Origin: Meconema thalassinum
Lineage: Eukaryota; Arthropoda; Insecta; Orthoptera; Tettigoniidae
DNA length: 64,000 nucleotides
Assembly (NCBI GenBank): GCA_946902985.2
Contig: OX336396.1
Span: 234,872,297-234,936,296 of the forward strand
Direction: 5' to 3'
How positions within the stretch are numbered: position 1 is the first letter of the stretch; each line of letters begins with the position of its first letter. Below the pieces are notes generated by a model. The model was not told where the DNA came from. It saw only the letters and a list, made by a program, of their open reading frames with translations, and ran no database searches. Position numbers and translations under genes: made by a program. Below, in pieces: positions 33,247 through 44,400 of the stretch.

Positions 33247-34702
33247 GATCCAGCACAGGAAAGGCCAACTGCATTCTAATGCGGACGCCCTGTCACGAAG
33301 ACCGTGCCCCAAAGACTGCACCTTCTGTACCAGAAGGGAGGAGAATATCGGGATACAGTGCAGAAGGACTACCGTGGAACTTCAAGGGAGCTGGAGCCGC
33401 GAATCTTTCACGCGGGCACAAGCAGAAGATGATGACCTGGGACTGATAGCCGAATGGAAGAGGGCCTGTGTCCCCAGACCCGGGTGGAACATTTTGAGGG
33501 ACTGCAGCCTAAAGTTTAAGTCCTATTGGGCCCAGTGGGACTCGCCGATTGTAAGGGATGGCCTCATCTGCCGTACCTGGGAGAGCACCGACGGGAAGAC
33601 ATCTCGGGAACAAGTCGTCGTTCGAAAGGCTATGACGGCGGAAGTCCTGAAGGAAGTCCATGGAGGATCATCTGGTGTACACATAGGGATAAAGAAGACC
33701 CTGGAGAAGCTGAGAGAGCGGTTCTACTGGATCGGATGCCGAACAGACGTGGAGAACCACTGCGCGAGGTGCCACGATTGCGCAGCCAGCAAGGGCCTAG
33801 GACGGAGACGACGGGGTCCACTGAAGACAAACAACGTGGGCGGCCCCATGGAGAGAGTGGCCATCGATGTTGCTGGGCCATTCCCGTTGAGCGAGGCAGG
33901 GAACCGCTGCATATTGGTCGTCAGCGACTACTTCACCAAAAGGCCGGAGGCGTATGCGCTCCCAAACCAAGAAGCCGCGACGATCGCAGAGACCCTGGTG
34001 AAGGAATTCGTCAGCCGGTACGGAGTACCCCTGGAGCTGCACTCCGACCAAGGGAGGAACTTCAAGTCGCAGGTGTTCCAGAACCTATGCCAGCTGCTGG
34101 GAATTTGGAAGACAAGGACGACGCCGCTACACCCTCAGTCCTACGGGACGGTAGAGCGATTCAATCGCACCATCGGGAACCATCTCCGAATAGTCGTCAG
34201 CGAGCACCAGAGGGATTGGGACAAACATCTTCCACTATTTCTCCTGGCCTACCGCGCCGCCGTGCATGAAGCCACCGGGTGCACACCAGCCCGGGCCATG
34301 TTTGGGAGGAAACTCCGTCTACCTGTCGATCTTGCCTTCGGCCGACCTGGGAATAATCCGGTCCCGGTAAGCCAGTATTGTCAAGAACTGGTCGACCAAC
34401 TGGAGGACGTGCACACGTTCGCGAGAAGGAAACTGCGGATCGAGACCGACCGAATGAAAACCCGATACGACCATCAGACGGATGCCGGCGGATTCCACGA
34501 GGATGACCTGGTCTGGCTCTTCAACCCATTACGGAAGAAAGGCCTGTCACCCAAACTGCAGAAGTCCTGGGAGGGCCCGTACCGAGTCGTGAAACGGATC
34601 AATGATGTCGTCTACAGGATCCAGCGGAGCTCGAGGGCGAAGATGAAGATCGTGCATCGAGATCGCCTAGCAGCCTACGGAGGGACACAGACGGACCAAT
34701 GA
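33242..34702 (+). pseudogene. pol: Gypsy integrase region (end of pol)
   Basis: Coding resumes in the shifted frame at 33242 (FEIQHRKG...) and stays open to 34702. It has an H-H-C-C zinc-binding N-domain (HGGSSGVH ... CARCHDC). The catalytic core has Asp at 33866, Asp at 34046 (LHSDQG) and Glu at 34154 (TVERFN), 35 residues between the last two (DD35E). A GPY/F-type C-terminal module (WEGPYRVVKRI) follows. Normally it joins the cDNA to host DNA. This part is intact in sequence but unreachable from upstream because of the frameshift. Confidence 0.9.
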
Positions 34703-34725
34703 TTGATCGGGACGATCAGCCTTTT

Positions 34726-34736
34726 AGAAGGGGTGG
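34726..34736 (+). other. Polypurine tract
   Basis: AGAAGGGGTGG immediately before the 3' LTR, the expected plus-strand primer; one T interrupts it. Confidence 0.65.
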
Positions 34737-35457
34737 TGTTACGTTTGTCAGTTTGTTTCGTCGCTCGCCGCACGAGTCACAACTGCCCCCGGGCTGGGCT
34801 GTGCTCTGCCTCAGTCTATTACGTGCGCCTTACGCAACAGGACTACTAGGACAAAGGGATGGTCCAGAATATTCGTGACCCAGCCAGTGATGGAAACCTC
34901 GAGAAGCCGTGAACCCTGGATGGGTCTAGAAGCATTTATTGAGTCACCGGCCTGCTCTATAAGAGCGACCTGGCAAGCGGGGTCGAGTGTGTTTTTCAAG
35001 CTAGTGCGAGCGTTTACCCTGAGCGACAGCTGTTGGCGACGTGACTTGCGAAACCCCTAGTGAAGCTGATTCTCTTGACAGCGAGGGAGTGAGAAGCCTA
35101 CAGAGGAACTGTGTCTAGAACGAGTGTGTTTTCCCAGTGCGACAGAGGTGATTGTGGTGAATTGTGAAACAGTGTGTAGTACGGTGACAGGCTGAGTGCA
35201 GATATTTCCAGCCAGCGCACGGGGCCACTTCATTACGAGGGATTAACTTCTGCGTCTTATTGACAAGTGAAAGGGAAGTGTTCTCTCCAAGAGGAAACTG
35301 GAGTGAGGTACCGATTGCTTGTATTTGCTATTTGTGTGGTGTACCTTTCAGGCGTCCAATAAAGCTAATTAGATTTCTTTAAAGGAATAATTGTGTTTGT
35401 GCTTTCACCCACCGTAATCCAGTTAACGTAAGTGCCACTAGGGGGTGGCACGTAACA
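34737..35457 (+). repeat. 3' LTR
   Basis: 721 bp, about 97% identical to the 5' LTR; differences concentrate in the first 90 bp. AATAAA at 35358-35363. Confidence 0.95.
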
Positions 35458-35805
35458 ATAGGATGAACGAAGACAGACTGACCAAGAAGAATATTAATAT
35501 AGCCTAGTAATGAATAATACACTGAAAACCAATTGGGTAAAAGAAACAGTGGAAGACTTCAAGAAACTAAACATCTCTACAGAAGACATGGCAAAAAGGA
35601 AAATATACCCAGACAAAATCCAAGAAACAAAAATTTGAGCAAACTACCAAATAGAAGAAATCAGGAAAGAAGTGGAGAAAAGAGAGGAAGAGGAAGCATA
35701 GTGAATATTTTGGGAAGAAAGAAGAAAGGGACAGAAATAATACATAACAATTGATTGTGTCTTAACGCTAGCCTTAAGGGGGAAATAACGAAAATAATAA
35801 TAATA
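35458..35805 (+). pseudogene. LINE ORF2 C-terminal remnant, right half
   Basis: Resumes after the Gypsy insertion: RMNEDRLTKK-like, NWVKET.EDFKKLNISTEDM, DKIQ, and WTEER-like decayed repeats of E and K, ending with an (AAT)n tail near 35790-35803. Several stops and shifts. The 4-bp ATAG is the retrotransposon target duplication. Confidence 0.7.
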
Positions 35806-36360
35806 CTGACAAATGGCCAATATCGTTCAATACAAAGCTAAATCATTGCAGCACTGTCATATGTGCGTCATGTACGTTACCGAATGCCTCACGATGAACA
35901 ATGGAAACTAGGTCGAAAAACTGGAGGCCAAGGAAAGGAAAGGTTTGAGACCGATCTTAGGTCCCGTCTAAGAGAATGGGGAATATCGCAGTAGACGGCA
36001 TAACAACAAACTGTATACTCATATGCAGAAGATAACTGGCACCATCCGAAATATAAGGATTAATATTTTTATGGACATGTGAATCGAATAATTCCAGCGA
36101 GACAGACCAACCACATCATCACTTACATTCAGGAGAGGAAAACCAAATGGATCTGGTTCATTGAAGAGGATAGAGATCTAAATGAAGTGGGGATAACATC
36201 AAATGGCATTCACGAGCGCATCCTTTTAAAGAGAAAAACTTCAAGTTTACCAAGGTTTCCAAGAAAAACCGAGGCTGAACGCGGGAATGATTTGGGCCCA
36301 GGAAAGGAAGGAAACCCAGCGAGCGTACTGGGTAAACATCAAAACCCGAAGAATGAGACA

Positions 36361-36361
<1 letters not shown>
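35806..36361 (+). pseudogene. 5'-truncated LINE remnant, same family as 20.8-21.5 kb
   Basis: Begins right after the previous tail with DKWPISFNTKLNHC-like coding. It continues with EKLEAKERKG, a GHV-like zone, QERKTKWIWFIEEDRDLNEVG and GFQEKP-like ends, in several frames with stops. The tail is (TAA)n at 36362-36402. Encodes only the region downstream of the reverse transcriptase. Confidence 0.7.
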
Positions 36362-36404
<43 letters not shown>

Positions 36405-36488
36405 AACCAACAAATCAGTTGTTTTCCGTGGTCCACAGTAGGCCAAAATCGATGGAAGAAGAAGAATAATAATAATAATAATAATAAT

Positions 36489-36890
36489 ACTAACAAACGG
36501 TCAAAAATCATTCAGAAGATACTGGGAGCAAAACTCACTCCTGACGGGTACCGACTTGAGTCAATCAAGACAACGGAAAAATACTCAAATATCGAAGTCG
36601 ACTTCAGAAAAAGACGATGGAAATTCTTCGGGCGCATAAGTAGACTGCCGAATACACGCCTAACCAAAAGAATACTAGATTACATATCATCACTCAAAAG
36701 TACAACACCATGGATGAAAGAAGTACAAAGAGACACGCGAACTGCTAACATAACCGACACAACAGACAGAGACCCCTTCCGTAACAAAGTGAACAACTGG
36801 GAAGTCCAACCAGAGCAACCAAAACCTACACCTTACAGACCTCAATGGTCTGACGAAAGAAACTTGGCATTCTCCACCATAATGAAATAA
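36489..36890 (+). pseudogene. 5'-truncated LINE ORF2 end, open for about 133 codons
   Basis: A single open frame reads KIIQKILGAKLTPDGYRLES, RKRRWKFFGRISRLPNTRLTKRIL, PWMKEVQRD and ends SDERNLAFSTIMK-stop (TAA 36888-36890). This is the basic post-RT tail of a LINE, a different family from the previous one. It lacks an ATG near the truncation point, and the frame opens inside (AAT)n, so it is not a gene. The element's tail is (AAAT)n at 36962-37003. Confidence 0.75.
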
Positions 36891-36962
36891 TACTGGCAAA
36901 ATAAGAACGTCAAGAATTGACTCAAATTGCTTAACGCTTTCCAATGTTGGGAAAATACGCTG

Positions 36963-36993
<31 letters not shown>

Positions 36994-37004
36994 ACAAATA
37001 AATT

Positions 37005-37052
37005 ATAATAATAATATTAATAATAATAATAATAATAATAATCATAATAATA
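37005..37052 (+). repeat. (AAT)n microsatellite
   Basis: Follows the (AAAT)n tail of the preceding LINE. Confidence 0.85.
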
Positions 37053-37129
37053 ATTGCATTTTATGGCCACTTGCTAAGAATGAAACCCACACGATTGACG
37101 ATCCGGATCTTTACCTATTTTAAAGAATA

Positions 37130-37384
37130 GAAGACCAAACCCTGTTCGAATAGATAGAAAGTGACCTATAGGAGATGGAGATTACTTTTGAAGGTATTCC
37201 CCCTCAGGATGAAACTAAACGACAACCAGGGTTTTCAAGAAAAAACGAAGTTGAAGACGGGAACGATGTGGACGGAAGAAAGAAAAGAGCAACACCGGCA
37301 ACGTATGAAGGAGCACTGGGCAAAGATCAAAGCCCAGAGAAGACAATTGAAATGACGTGGTCCTTAGTAGGCCGATACGATTGA
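37130..37384 (+). pseudogene. LINE ORF2 extreme C-terminus fragment
   Basis: Coding end GFQEKTKLKTGTMWTEER, QHRQRMKEHWAKIKAQRR-stop near 37355; same family as 20849-21040. Everything upstream is missing. The minus-strand Helentron starts immediately after. Confidence 0.7.
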
Positions 37385-37386
37385 TA

Positions 37387-39223
37387 AACAAGATGTTCAG
37401 TAAAGAACATATAGCCTAATTTCTCCTAAATGCATGGGTATTGTTATAACTCTTTGTCCTTTACAAGGAGTATAATTGAATGTTGGTTGTAGTAGCTTGT
37501 TGAAATACAACGTGCTATAGGGATATTAAATATGAATATGAGGTGCCCTTTGCTAGTGCTACCTCTGTAAAAAAAATCATTCAATTCGGTTTCACCGTGT
37601 TTGAATTGATATGGGAAATGGATTTGCACACATACATGGCCGCTATTTGCGAACTATTGCGCTGATGACCTTGTAGTCAGTCATTAGATGATTTCCACAT
37701 AAAGGGATGTTGTTGCAAAATCTGGTGGAGATCAAATTATTAGGATGGTAGTAATTTGATTTAAGCTTTTAACATTTGGGTGGCCGTCATTCCGTTTCCG
37801 TCAAGATGTCGGCGATATAAAACATGACATTGAGGTGCCCTTTGCTAGTGCTACCTCTGTACCAAATTTCGTTCAATTTGGTTTCACCGTATTTGAATTG
37901 ATAGGGGGAATCGATTTGCACACCTACTTGGCCACCATCTGCAAACTATTGGGCTGATGATCTTGCAGTTTGGTCAGAATATGCTTCCCACATAAAGATA
38001 TGTTGTTGCAAAATTTGGTAGAGACTAGATTATTAGGTTGGTCGTAATTACATTTTAGCTTTTAACATTTGGGTGGCCGCGATTACGTTTCCATCAAGAT
38101 AGCGGTGATATAAAACATGACACTGAGGTGCCCTTTGCTAGTGCTACCTCTATACCAAATTTCGTTCCATTTGGTTTCAGCGTGTTTGAATTAATAGGGG
38201 GAATCGATTCTGACACAAAGATGGCCGCCATCCGCAAACTATTAGGCGAATGACCTATTAGATTGGTCAAAGGATGCTCCCTCCATAAAGGTATGTAGTT
38301 GCAAAATTTGGTAGAGATCGGATGATTAGGTTAATCGTAATTTGATTTAAGCTTTGAACATTCGTGTGGCCGCCATTACGTTTCCATCAAGATGGCGGCG
38401 ATATAAAACATGACACTGAGGCGCTCTTTGCTAGTGTTACCTCTGTACCAAATTTCGTTCCATTCGTTTTCACCGTGTTCGGATTAATAGGGGGAATCGA
38501 TTTTGACACCAAAATGGCCGCCATCCGCAAACTATTAGGCTAATGATCTATTAGATTGGTCAAAAAATGCTCCCTCCATAAAGGTATGTTGTTGCAAAAT
38601 TTCGTAGAGATCGGATGATTAAGTTAGTCGTAATTTGATTTAAGCTTTGAACATTTGTGTGGCCGCCATTACGTTTCTGTCAAGATGGTGGCGATATAAA
38701 ACAAGACACTGAGGTGCCCTTTGCAAATGCTACCTCTGTACCAAATTTCGTTCCATTCGGTTTCACCGTGTTTGAATTAATAGGGGGAATCGATTTTGAC
38801 ACAAAGATGGCGGCCATCCGCAAACTATTAGGCTAATGACCTAGTAATTTGGTCAAAGGACGCTTCCTCCATAAAGGTATGTTGTTGCAAAATGTTGTAG
38901 AGATCGGATAATTAGGTTAGTCGTAATTTAATTTAAGCTTTGAACATTTGTGTGGCCGCCATTACGTTTCCGTCAAGATGGCGGCGATATAAAACATGAC
39001 ACTGAGGTGTCCCTTGCTAGTGCTACCTTTGTACCAAATTTCGTTCAATTCGCGTTCACCGTGTTCGAATTGATAGGGGGGGGGGCAGATATTCAGAGTA
39101 CACAGACTCACACACACACACACACGCACACACACACACACACACACAGACAGACACACTTTTTTCGCCCTGTGTTGATCTCATAAGTCTACTTTCATTT
39201 TTGCAAAAATCGAAAGTAGGCTA
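37387..39223 (-). mobile_element. Helentron-like element, family B copy 3, with 293-bp tandem monomers
   Basis: On the minus strand: TTAGCCTACTTTCG hairpin at the right end, a (GT)n tract (39100-39160), and at the left end AGGCTATATGTTC-TTTACT-GAACAT-CTTGTT. The interior repeats a unit containing GCCGCCATTACG, AAGATGGCGGCGATATAAA and ACCTCTGTACCAAATTTCG. The unit landmark recurs at 37805, 38099, 38392, 38685 and 38978, spacings of 293-294 bp. Lacks the tRNA-like and SINE parts of copies 1 and 2. Confidence 0.8.
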
Positions 39224-39275
39224 ATACACTCTCTGTCTGAAAAGTTCCGTGAATGGGTTTATATTACGAACGGAT

Positions 39276-40793
39276 TTTTAGCCTATTTTCAATTTTCAAA
39301 AAAAATAGGCTTATGAGATCACCTTTTGTCCGTGTGTGTGTGTGCGTGTATGTGTGTGTGTGTGTGTGTGTGAGGTGTGTGTGTGTGTGTCCCTAATAAA
39401 ATCTAAACGGCTGGAGCGATTTCTTTGAAACTCGGTACGTTCATAGCACTATTCCCGGCGACCTCGACCGTGCCCTTCAAATTTTGTTACGTCTCACCAA
39501 TCCATCATGGCGGCTGTGCGAAATATTTCACTAGCATTCAATATCTCCGAAACTATTACCGATATCGCCCTGAAATTGTGTACGGTGATAAAGGGCACTA
39601 CTAGAAGTTCACATATGAGACTTTCAAAATCCTGGTGACTACAAAACCAACATGGCGGTCAAGCGAAATTGAGACATTTAAATAGACATTTCTCGCGATT
39701 TAACTATCCAAACGTAATGAAACTTGGTACAGCAAATGTTTATACACATTGTAATGCACTGGAGTCTAATTTAGTTCAATTGTTTACATAACCTCAAAAT
39801 GGCGGCTGTGCGAAATATTTCACTAACATTCTATATCTCCGAAACTATTACAGATATCATCATGCAATTTAGTACGGTGATAAAGGGTACTGATACAAGT
39901 TTACCTATGTATATTGCATAAACCTCTAAAGTACAAAACGAACATGGCGACCAAGCGAATTTGAAATATTTTAATAGACTTTTCTCGTGATTTAACTCTC
40001 TGAGCGCAGTGAAATGTGGTACAGTAAATGATTTTGCAGATTGTAATGCACTGCCATCTAATTTAATTCAATTGTTTACATAACCTCAAGATGGCGGCTG
40101 TGCGAAATTTTAAAATTAATTTTGTATTCTTGTGTCGTAATCGAAGTGAAAGTTTGAATAATGAAGCTAGGCAATAATTGTCCTTGAATGGTACATAACT
40201 CTATGGCCTATACATATAACAATCCTAAATGGCGAGCTTCCGAAATATTTAGACGGTTCTCAATATCTATGAATCTTTTACAGCAACCAAACTGAATTTT
40301 TTTTATGTTCATAGAGACTATGAACATATGCTCACCTATAGGACTTTCAGTAACCTGGTGAGCACAAATCCAACATGGCGGCGACGCGAAGGATAAATAT
40401 TTAAATGGACGTTTCTCGCGAATTAACTATCCGAGTGCCGTGAAACGTTGCACGTTAAATGCTTACACAAATGTTGATCCACTGGCATGTAATTTTTTTA
40501 ATTGTTTGCATAATCACAAGATGGCTGGTGTGCGTACTTTTAAAATCTCGTTTTTACTTCTTGTGTTCTAATCATGCGATTGAAACTTGAATACCACACG
40601 TACACAATAATCTTAGTGTAATAGTACAAAAATAAAAATCCATCCTAGCGACCATATGAAATATTTAGACGGTTCTCAATATCTACGAATCTGTTACAGC
40701 AATTAAACTGAAATTTTGTATGTTGATAGAGACAATTAACATGAGCAGGATATATGAAAATAGGCTGTATATTTCTTCACGGAACTACTTGTT
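39276..40793 (+). mobile_element. Helentron-like element, family A copy 3
   Basis: TTTTTAGCCTATTTTC start, GT tract, CCCTAATAAAATC, ATGGCGGC-bearing monomers, GAAAATAGGCT, a stem-loop and CTTGTT end. The other arm of the host mariner keeps the empty site (ACGGATTGTT when inverted), showing insertion at a TT dinucleotide without duplication. Confidence 0.85.
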
Positions 40794-40844
40794 TGTTTAC
40801 CTGAAACAGCCGTTACTATCCTTCGAAGTAATCCCCGTGGATGG

Positions 40845-41219
40845 TTATGCACTTCTTAGAACGGCTGTACAAGTCCTGGCATAGTCTTCCTGATGGCTAG
40901 CCTTCAGTTGTGTCGCCACATACGTAGGATGTCCGAAATGTTCGAAAACCTCTGGCCCTTCAGTGCTTTTCGGCGACCCTGGACCCCGATACTCCGTACT
41001 TTGACGCTTGCCCTCGAGGTCGTACCTCAGACACCACGTCTCGTCACCCGTGACGATGGTTTTCAGGACTATTCCATTCCACGGAGCATTCACCCTTCTC
41101 ACTGCCACCCGTCGAACAGGTGTGCACGTTAGGTTGCATAAATTCACCCTTCTCACTGCGGCCCTTCTATTAGTGTGCAAAGCAGGTTGCATAAATCCAC
41201 GCTTCTCTCTTGCTTTCAA
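40845..41219 (-). pseudogene. Mariner transposase fragment, internally deleted
   Basis: Minus-strand frame containing VTGDETWCLRYDLEGKRQS and YRGPGSPKS, the first catalytic Asp region of mariner transposases (D in GDETW). It then jumps to ATQLKASHQEDYARTC, close to the C-terminus; the stretch with the other two catalytic acids is missing. The N-terminal 70 residues of this frame are repeats (RRAAVRRVN twice), unlike transposase. Confidence 0.75.
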
Positions 41220-41419
41220 TTTCGATTATTGACGACCCAAACTGAAGGCTATTCCTAAAGAAGGCTATGCCAGGAGTTTCCAGGACTTGTTCAGTCGTCA
41301 TCAGAAGTGGATAACCATCCACGGGGATTAATTCGAAGGGCAGTAACGGCTATTTCAGGTCAGCCAACAATCCGTTCATAATATAGTCCATTCACCGAAC
41401 TTTTCAGACAGAGGGTGTA

Positions 41420-42101
41420 TTAATAATAATAATGATAATAATAATAATAATGATCGAATGGACTCAGCTAGTGCAGAGAAAAAGAAATATACGTTTATTT
41501 ATTAAAATGATTTGTATCTACCCCCTCCTATTCAAACAACAAAACAATCTGAATAACAGCTCCAACTTCCTACATTATGTTGGTCAGCAAGCCCTGAGTC
41601 GAAACAATGTACCATTCAGCTTGTTCGGTATGAAACTCCAAACTAACTCCCCAGGGGATACTTGGTTAGAAAAGGACAATGCTTCCATTTGCGTCAAGAC
41701 ACCTGGGTTCCACTGTGTTACAGTGGGTTTGGTTTCTGTTAATATGTTCGCACATTCTATAGAACAGCGAACTTTCCATTATTCACCGCTTACAAACTCT
41801 CTTCAAGTTGAGAAAGTACGTTACATTGTTTCCATCAGCTTGTGACCGTCAGAGGGTTTCGATAGTTCAAACGACTGATGGTGAATTCCACATAGTTTGC
41901 ATTCCAGTTCACGTGATCACTGATTCTTACCTTCATGGGTAAATTCAGTAGAGACAACCAAGGGAAATTAGCCACAAGGAACAGATTTCCAAGGGGCAGA
42001 TGACCTCGCCTTGATGACCGACTGAAAAGTTGAAATTTCAATTACCAATATGGTAATATTGAAAAATGTTTTAAGTTCTACTATGGCGAATTGTAAATAT
42101 T
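41420..42101. other. Nothing recognised beyond (AAT)n at 41420-41452
   Basis: A 137-codon frame (41432-41845) starts in the microsatellite and has no domain or repeat match. Confidence 0.45.
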
Positions 42102-42113
42102 ATCTCTCAATAT

Positions 42114-42449
42114 GGGAAGCCTCCGTGGCTTAGGCGGCAGCACGCCGGCCTCTCACCGCTGAGTCCGTGGTTCAAATCCCGGTCACTCCATGTGAGATCT
42201 GTGCTGGACAAAACGGAGGCAGACAGGTTTTTCTCCGGGTACTCCGGTTTTCCCTGTCAACATTTCATTCCAGCAACACTCTCCACTATCATTTCATTTC
42301 ATCTGTCATTCATTTAATCATTGCCCCAGAGGAGTGCGTCAGGCCTCGGCAGCCTGCACAGTTCATATCCTCGCCGCTAGATGGGGGCTTCATTCATTCC
42401 ATTCCTGACCCGGTTGGAGACTGGAAGCAGGTTGTGGATTTTCATTTTC
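42114..42449 (+). mobile_element. tRNA-derived SINE, 336 bp
   Basis: Target duplication ATCTCTCAATAT at 42102-42113 and 42450-42461. Head AGCCTCCGTGGCTTAGGCGG with box B GGTTCAAATCCC, body ending GACCCGGTTGGAGACTGG and GTGGATTTTCATTTTC. Different family from the other SINEs here. Confidence 0.9.
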
Positions 42450-42461
42450 ATCTCTCAATAT

Positions 42462-43403
42462 AACAAGATGTTCAGTAAAGAACATATAGCGTTCTTTCTC
42501 CTAAATGCATGGGTATTGTTATAATTCTTTGTCCTTTTCAGGGAGCATAATTGAATGCTGGTTGTAGTAGCTTGTTGAAACACAACGTGCTATAGGTATA
42601 TTAAACATGAATATGAGGTGCCCTTTACTAGTGCTACCTCTGTACAAAATTTCATTCAATTCGGTTTCACCGTGTTTGAATTGATGGGGGAAATGGATTT
42701 GCACACATACATCGCCGCCATCTGCAAATTTTTGGGCTGATGGCCTTGTAGTTCAGCAAAAAGACTCTGCCATTTAAATATGCAAAATTTGGTAGAGATC
42801 GGATGATTAGGTTAGTCGGAATTTGATTTAAGCTTTTAACATTTGGGTGGCCGCCATTACGTTTTCGTCAATATGGCGGCGATATATAACATGACAATGA
42901 GGTGCACTTTGCTAATGCTACCTCTGTACCAAATTTTGTTCAATTCGGTTTCTCCGTGTTTGAATTGTTAGAGGGAATCGATTTGCACACATACATGGAC
43001 GCCATTTGCAAACTAATGGGCTGATGACCTTGTTTCCTAGTAAAACGACGTTCACCATACACATATATGTTGTTGCAAAATTTGGTAGAGATCGGATGAT
43101 TACGTTCGTCGGAATTTGATATAAGCTTTGAACATTAGGGTGGCCACAATTACGTTTCGGTCAAGATGGCGGCTATATAAAACATGACACTGAGGTGCCC
43201 TTTCCTAGCGCTACCTCCGTACCAAATTTCGTTCAATTCGGTTTCACCGTGTTCGAATTGATAGGGGTGAGGGGGGACAGACATTCAGAGTACACACACT
43301 CACACAAACACACACACACACACAGAGACACACAATTTTTCGCCCTGTGTTGATCTCATAAGTTTACTTTCATTTTTTACAAAAATCAAAAGTAGGCTAA
43401 AAA
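42462..43403 (-). mobile_element. Helentron-like element, family B copy 4 (about three monomers)
   Basis: Minus strand: TTTTTAGCCTACTTTTG near 43403, GT tract (43300-43335), CCCCTATCAATTCG, monomers with ACCTCTGTACCAAATTT at about 42640, 42925 and 43215, and the ATGTTC/GAACAT stem-loop plus CTTGTT at 42462. Confidence 0.8.
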
Positions 43404-44110
43404 TGAATGTTATGTGATAGTTTTTGTGTATGTCTCCTATGCGTTCATATACCATTCGTCCGATAACGATGAAACTTGGGTGAGATGTTGGGTACACTCC
43501 AGGGAAGGTTTCAGGCTTAGTAAATCCATTTTACAATAGGTAGCGCAAGAGTAGATTTAACAAATGAGCGATGGCACGCGAATCGTTTCAACTAAGTCCC
43601 GTATGCGTTCGTATGCCATTCATCCGATTGCGATGAAACTGTGGTGTGTTGCTGTGCACTCTCCAGCGAATGTTTCTAAATATTAAAATCTATTTTACGA
43701 TAGTTTAGAAGCAGTTAGTGGAAATTCAACAAAATAATATGTATCCAAAAGCCCTTCAAGAAACAGAATTACAACGCCAACACTTCCTTTGATTGGCATT
43801 GCAACGCATGCCAGGTACAGCTTGTATGTCATAAATCTTGCTTCGTCCGGTGGATTTATTTGTTTTATGGATGATAATGAATACTACTACAAAACTGGCA
43901 CATGCTATTTAAACTAACAGAAGAAAAAATTAAAAGGACAAATTTTTGTGTTGTTGTTGGTGGTGGTGGTGGTGGTAGTAGTGAGGGTCATTATCCGATA
44001 ATGATAATATGATTACGGAGATGGCTAGTTACTAAATACAGCACTGACACATGTAATTTACAAACGAATTGAAAAATATGATTAGAAAGAAGAGTAAGTG
44101 AATTAAAAGA
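43404..44110. repeat. Region with two 165-bp tandem units and short microsatellites
   Basis: CCTATGCGTTCATATACCATTC (43437) recurs diverged near 43600 (GTATGCGTTCGTATGCCATTC) with ACGATGAAACT-type sequence. Looks like part of another non-autonomous element adjoining copy 4. (GGT)n lies near 43956-43976. No coding. Confidence 0.4.
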
Positions 44111-44400
44111 CACTGCCTAGGGCCTATATCTCATTGGCTGTTTGAAAAGTAGAGACCAATAGTGTCGTCTTTTGTCCGGGGCTACCGCGTTGTCGCAGCC
44201 CCTAAACTTAAGACCCAACCAACCAACGTCCTTTGTCGCATAGCGACGTAGGAAATTAATCAGAGCACTTTGGAAATTTTCGACTGTCCCGTGGTCCTGA
44301 TGTAGCAATAATGTCATTTATCGCCACATAGCGCTCAAGGATAAGGATCGGAATAAATGGAAGTAAATTTGAAAGCACCAACGATTATTGCAGCAGGTAA
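44111..44400. other. Mostly unassigned; small SINE 3' fragment
   Basis: 44185-44225 matches the AACC-type SINE end (GTTGTCGCAGCCCCTAAAC). The rest shows nothing. Confidence 0.4.

Larger units (their letters stand above)
28911..35457 (+). mobile_element. Ty3/Gypsy LTR retrotransposon, complete but inactive
   Basis: The element spans 6547 bp and has two 721-bp LTRs with TGTTACG...CGTAACA ends. ATAG target duplications lie at 28907-28910 and 35458-35461. It has a tRNA-Leu-type primer site, gag, a pol in the order protease-RT-RNase H-integrase (which defines Ty3/Gypsy) and a polypurine tract. There is no envelope frame between integrase and the 3' LTR. The LTRs differ at about 20 positions (near 2.8%), and pol has at least two frameshifts and two stops. 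It is therefore an old insertion that cannot move by itself. Confidence 0.95.
39227..41417. mobile_element. Foldback mariner derivative, split by a family A Helentron
   Basis: Termini CACTCTCTGTCTGAAAAGTT and CAACTTTTCAGACAGAGGGTG-type, flanked by TA (39225-39226 and 41418-41419). The arms match far past a normal TIR. Both ends carry the transposase 3' coding end reading outward: minus strand near 40810-40880 (QDLYSRSKKC..IHGDYFEG) and plus strand near 41290-41360 (FQDLF..., with GD-stop-FEG). Only one catalytic-region remnant is inside. A 1.5-kb Helentron (39276-40793) interrupts the left arm. Confidence 0.8.

Noticed and set aside
34703..34736. Envelope gene of an errantivirus
   Set aside because: Only 34 bp separate the integrase stop from the 3' LTR; there is no room for a third gene.
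41432..41845. 137-codon frame
   Set aside because: It starts in an (AAT)n tract, has no domain and no second copy; length is within chance for this region.
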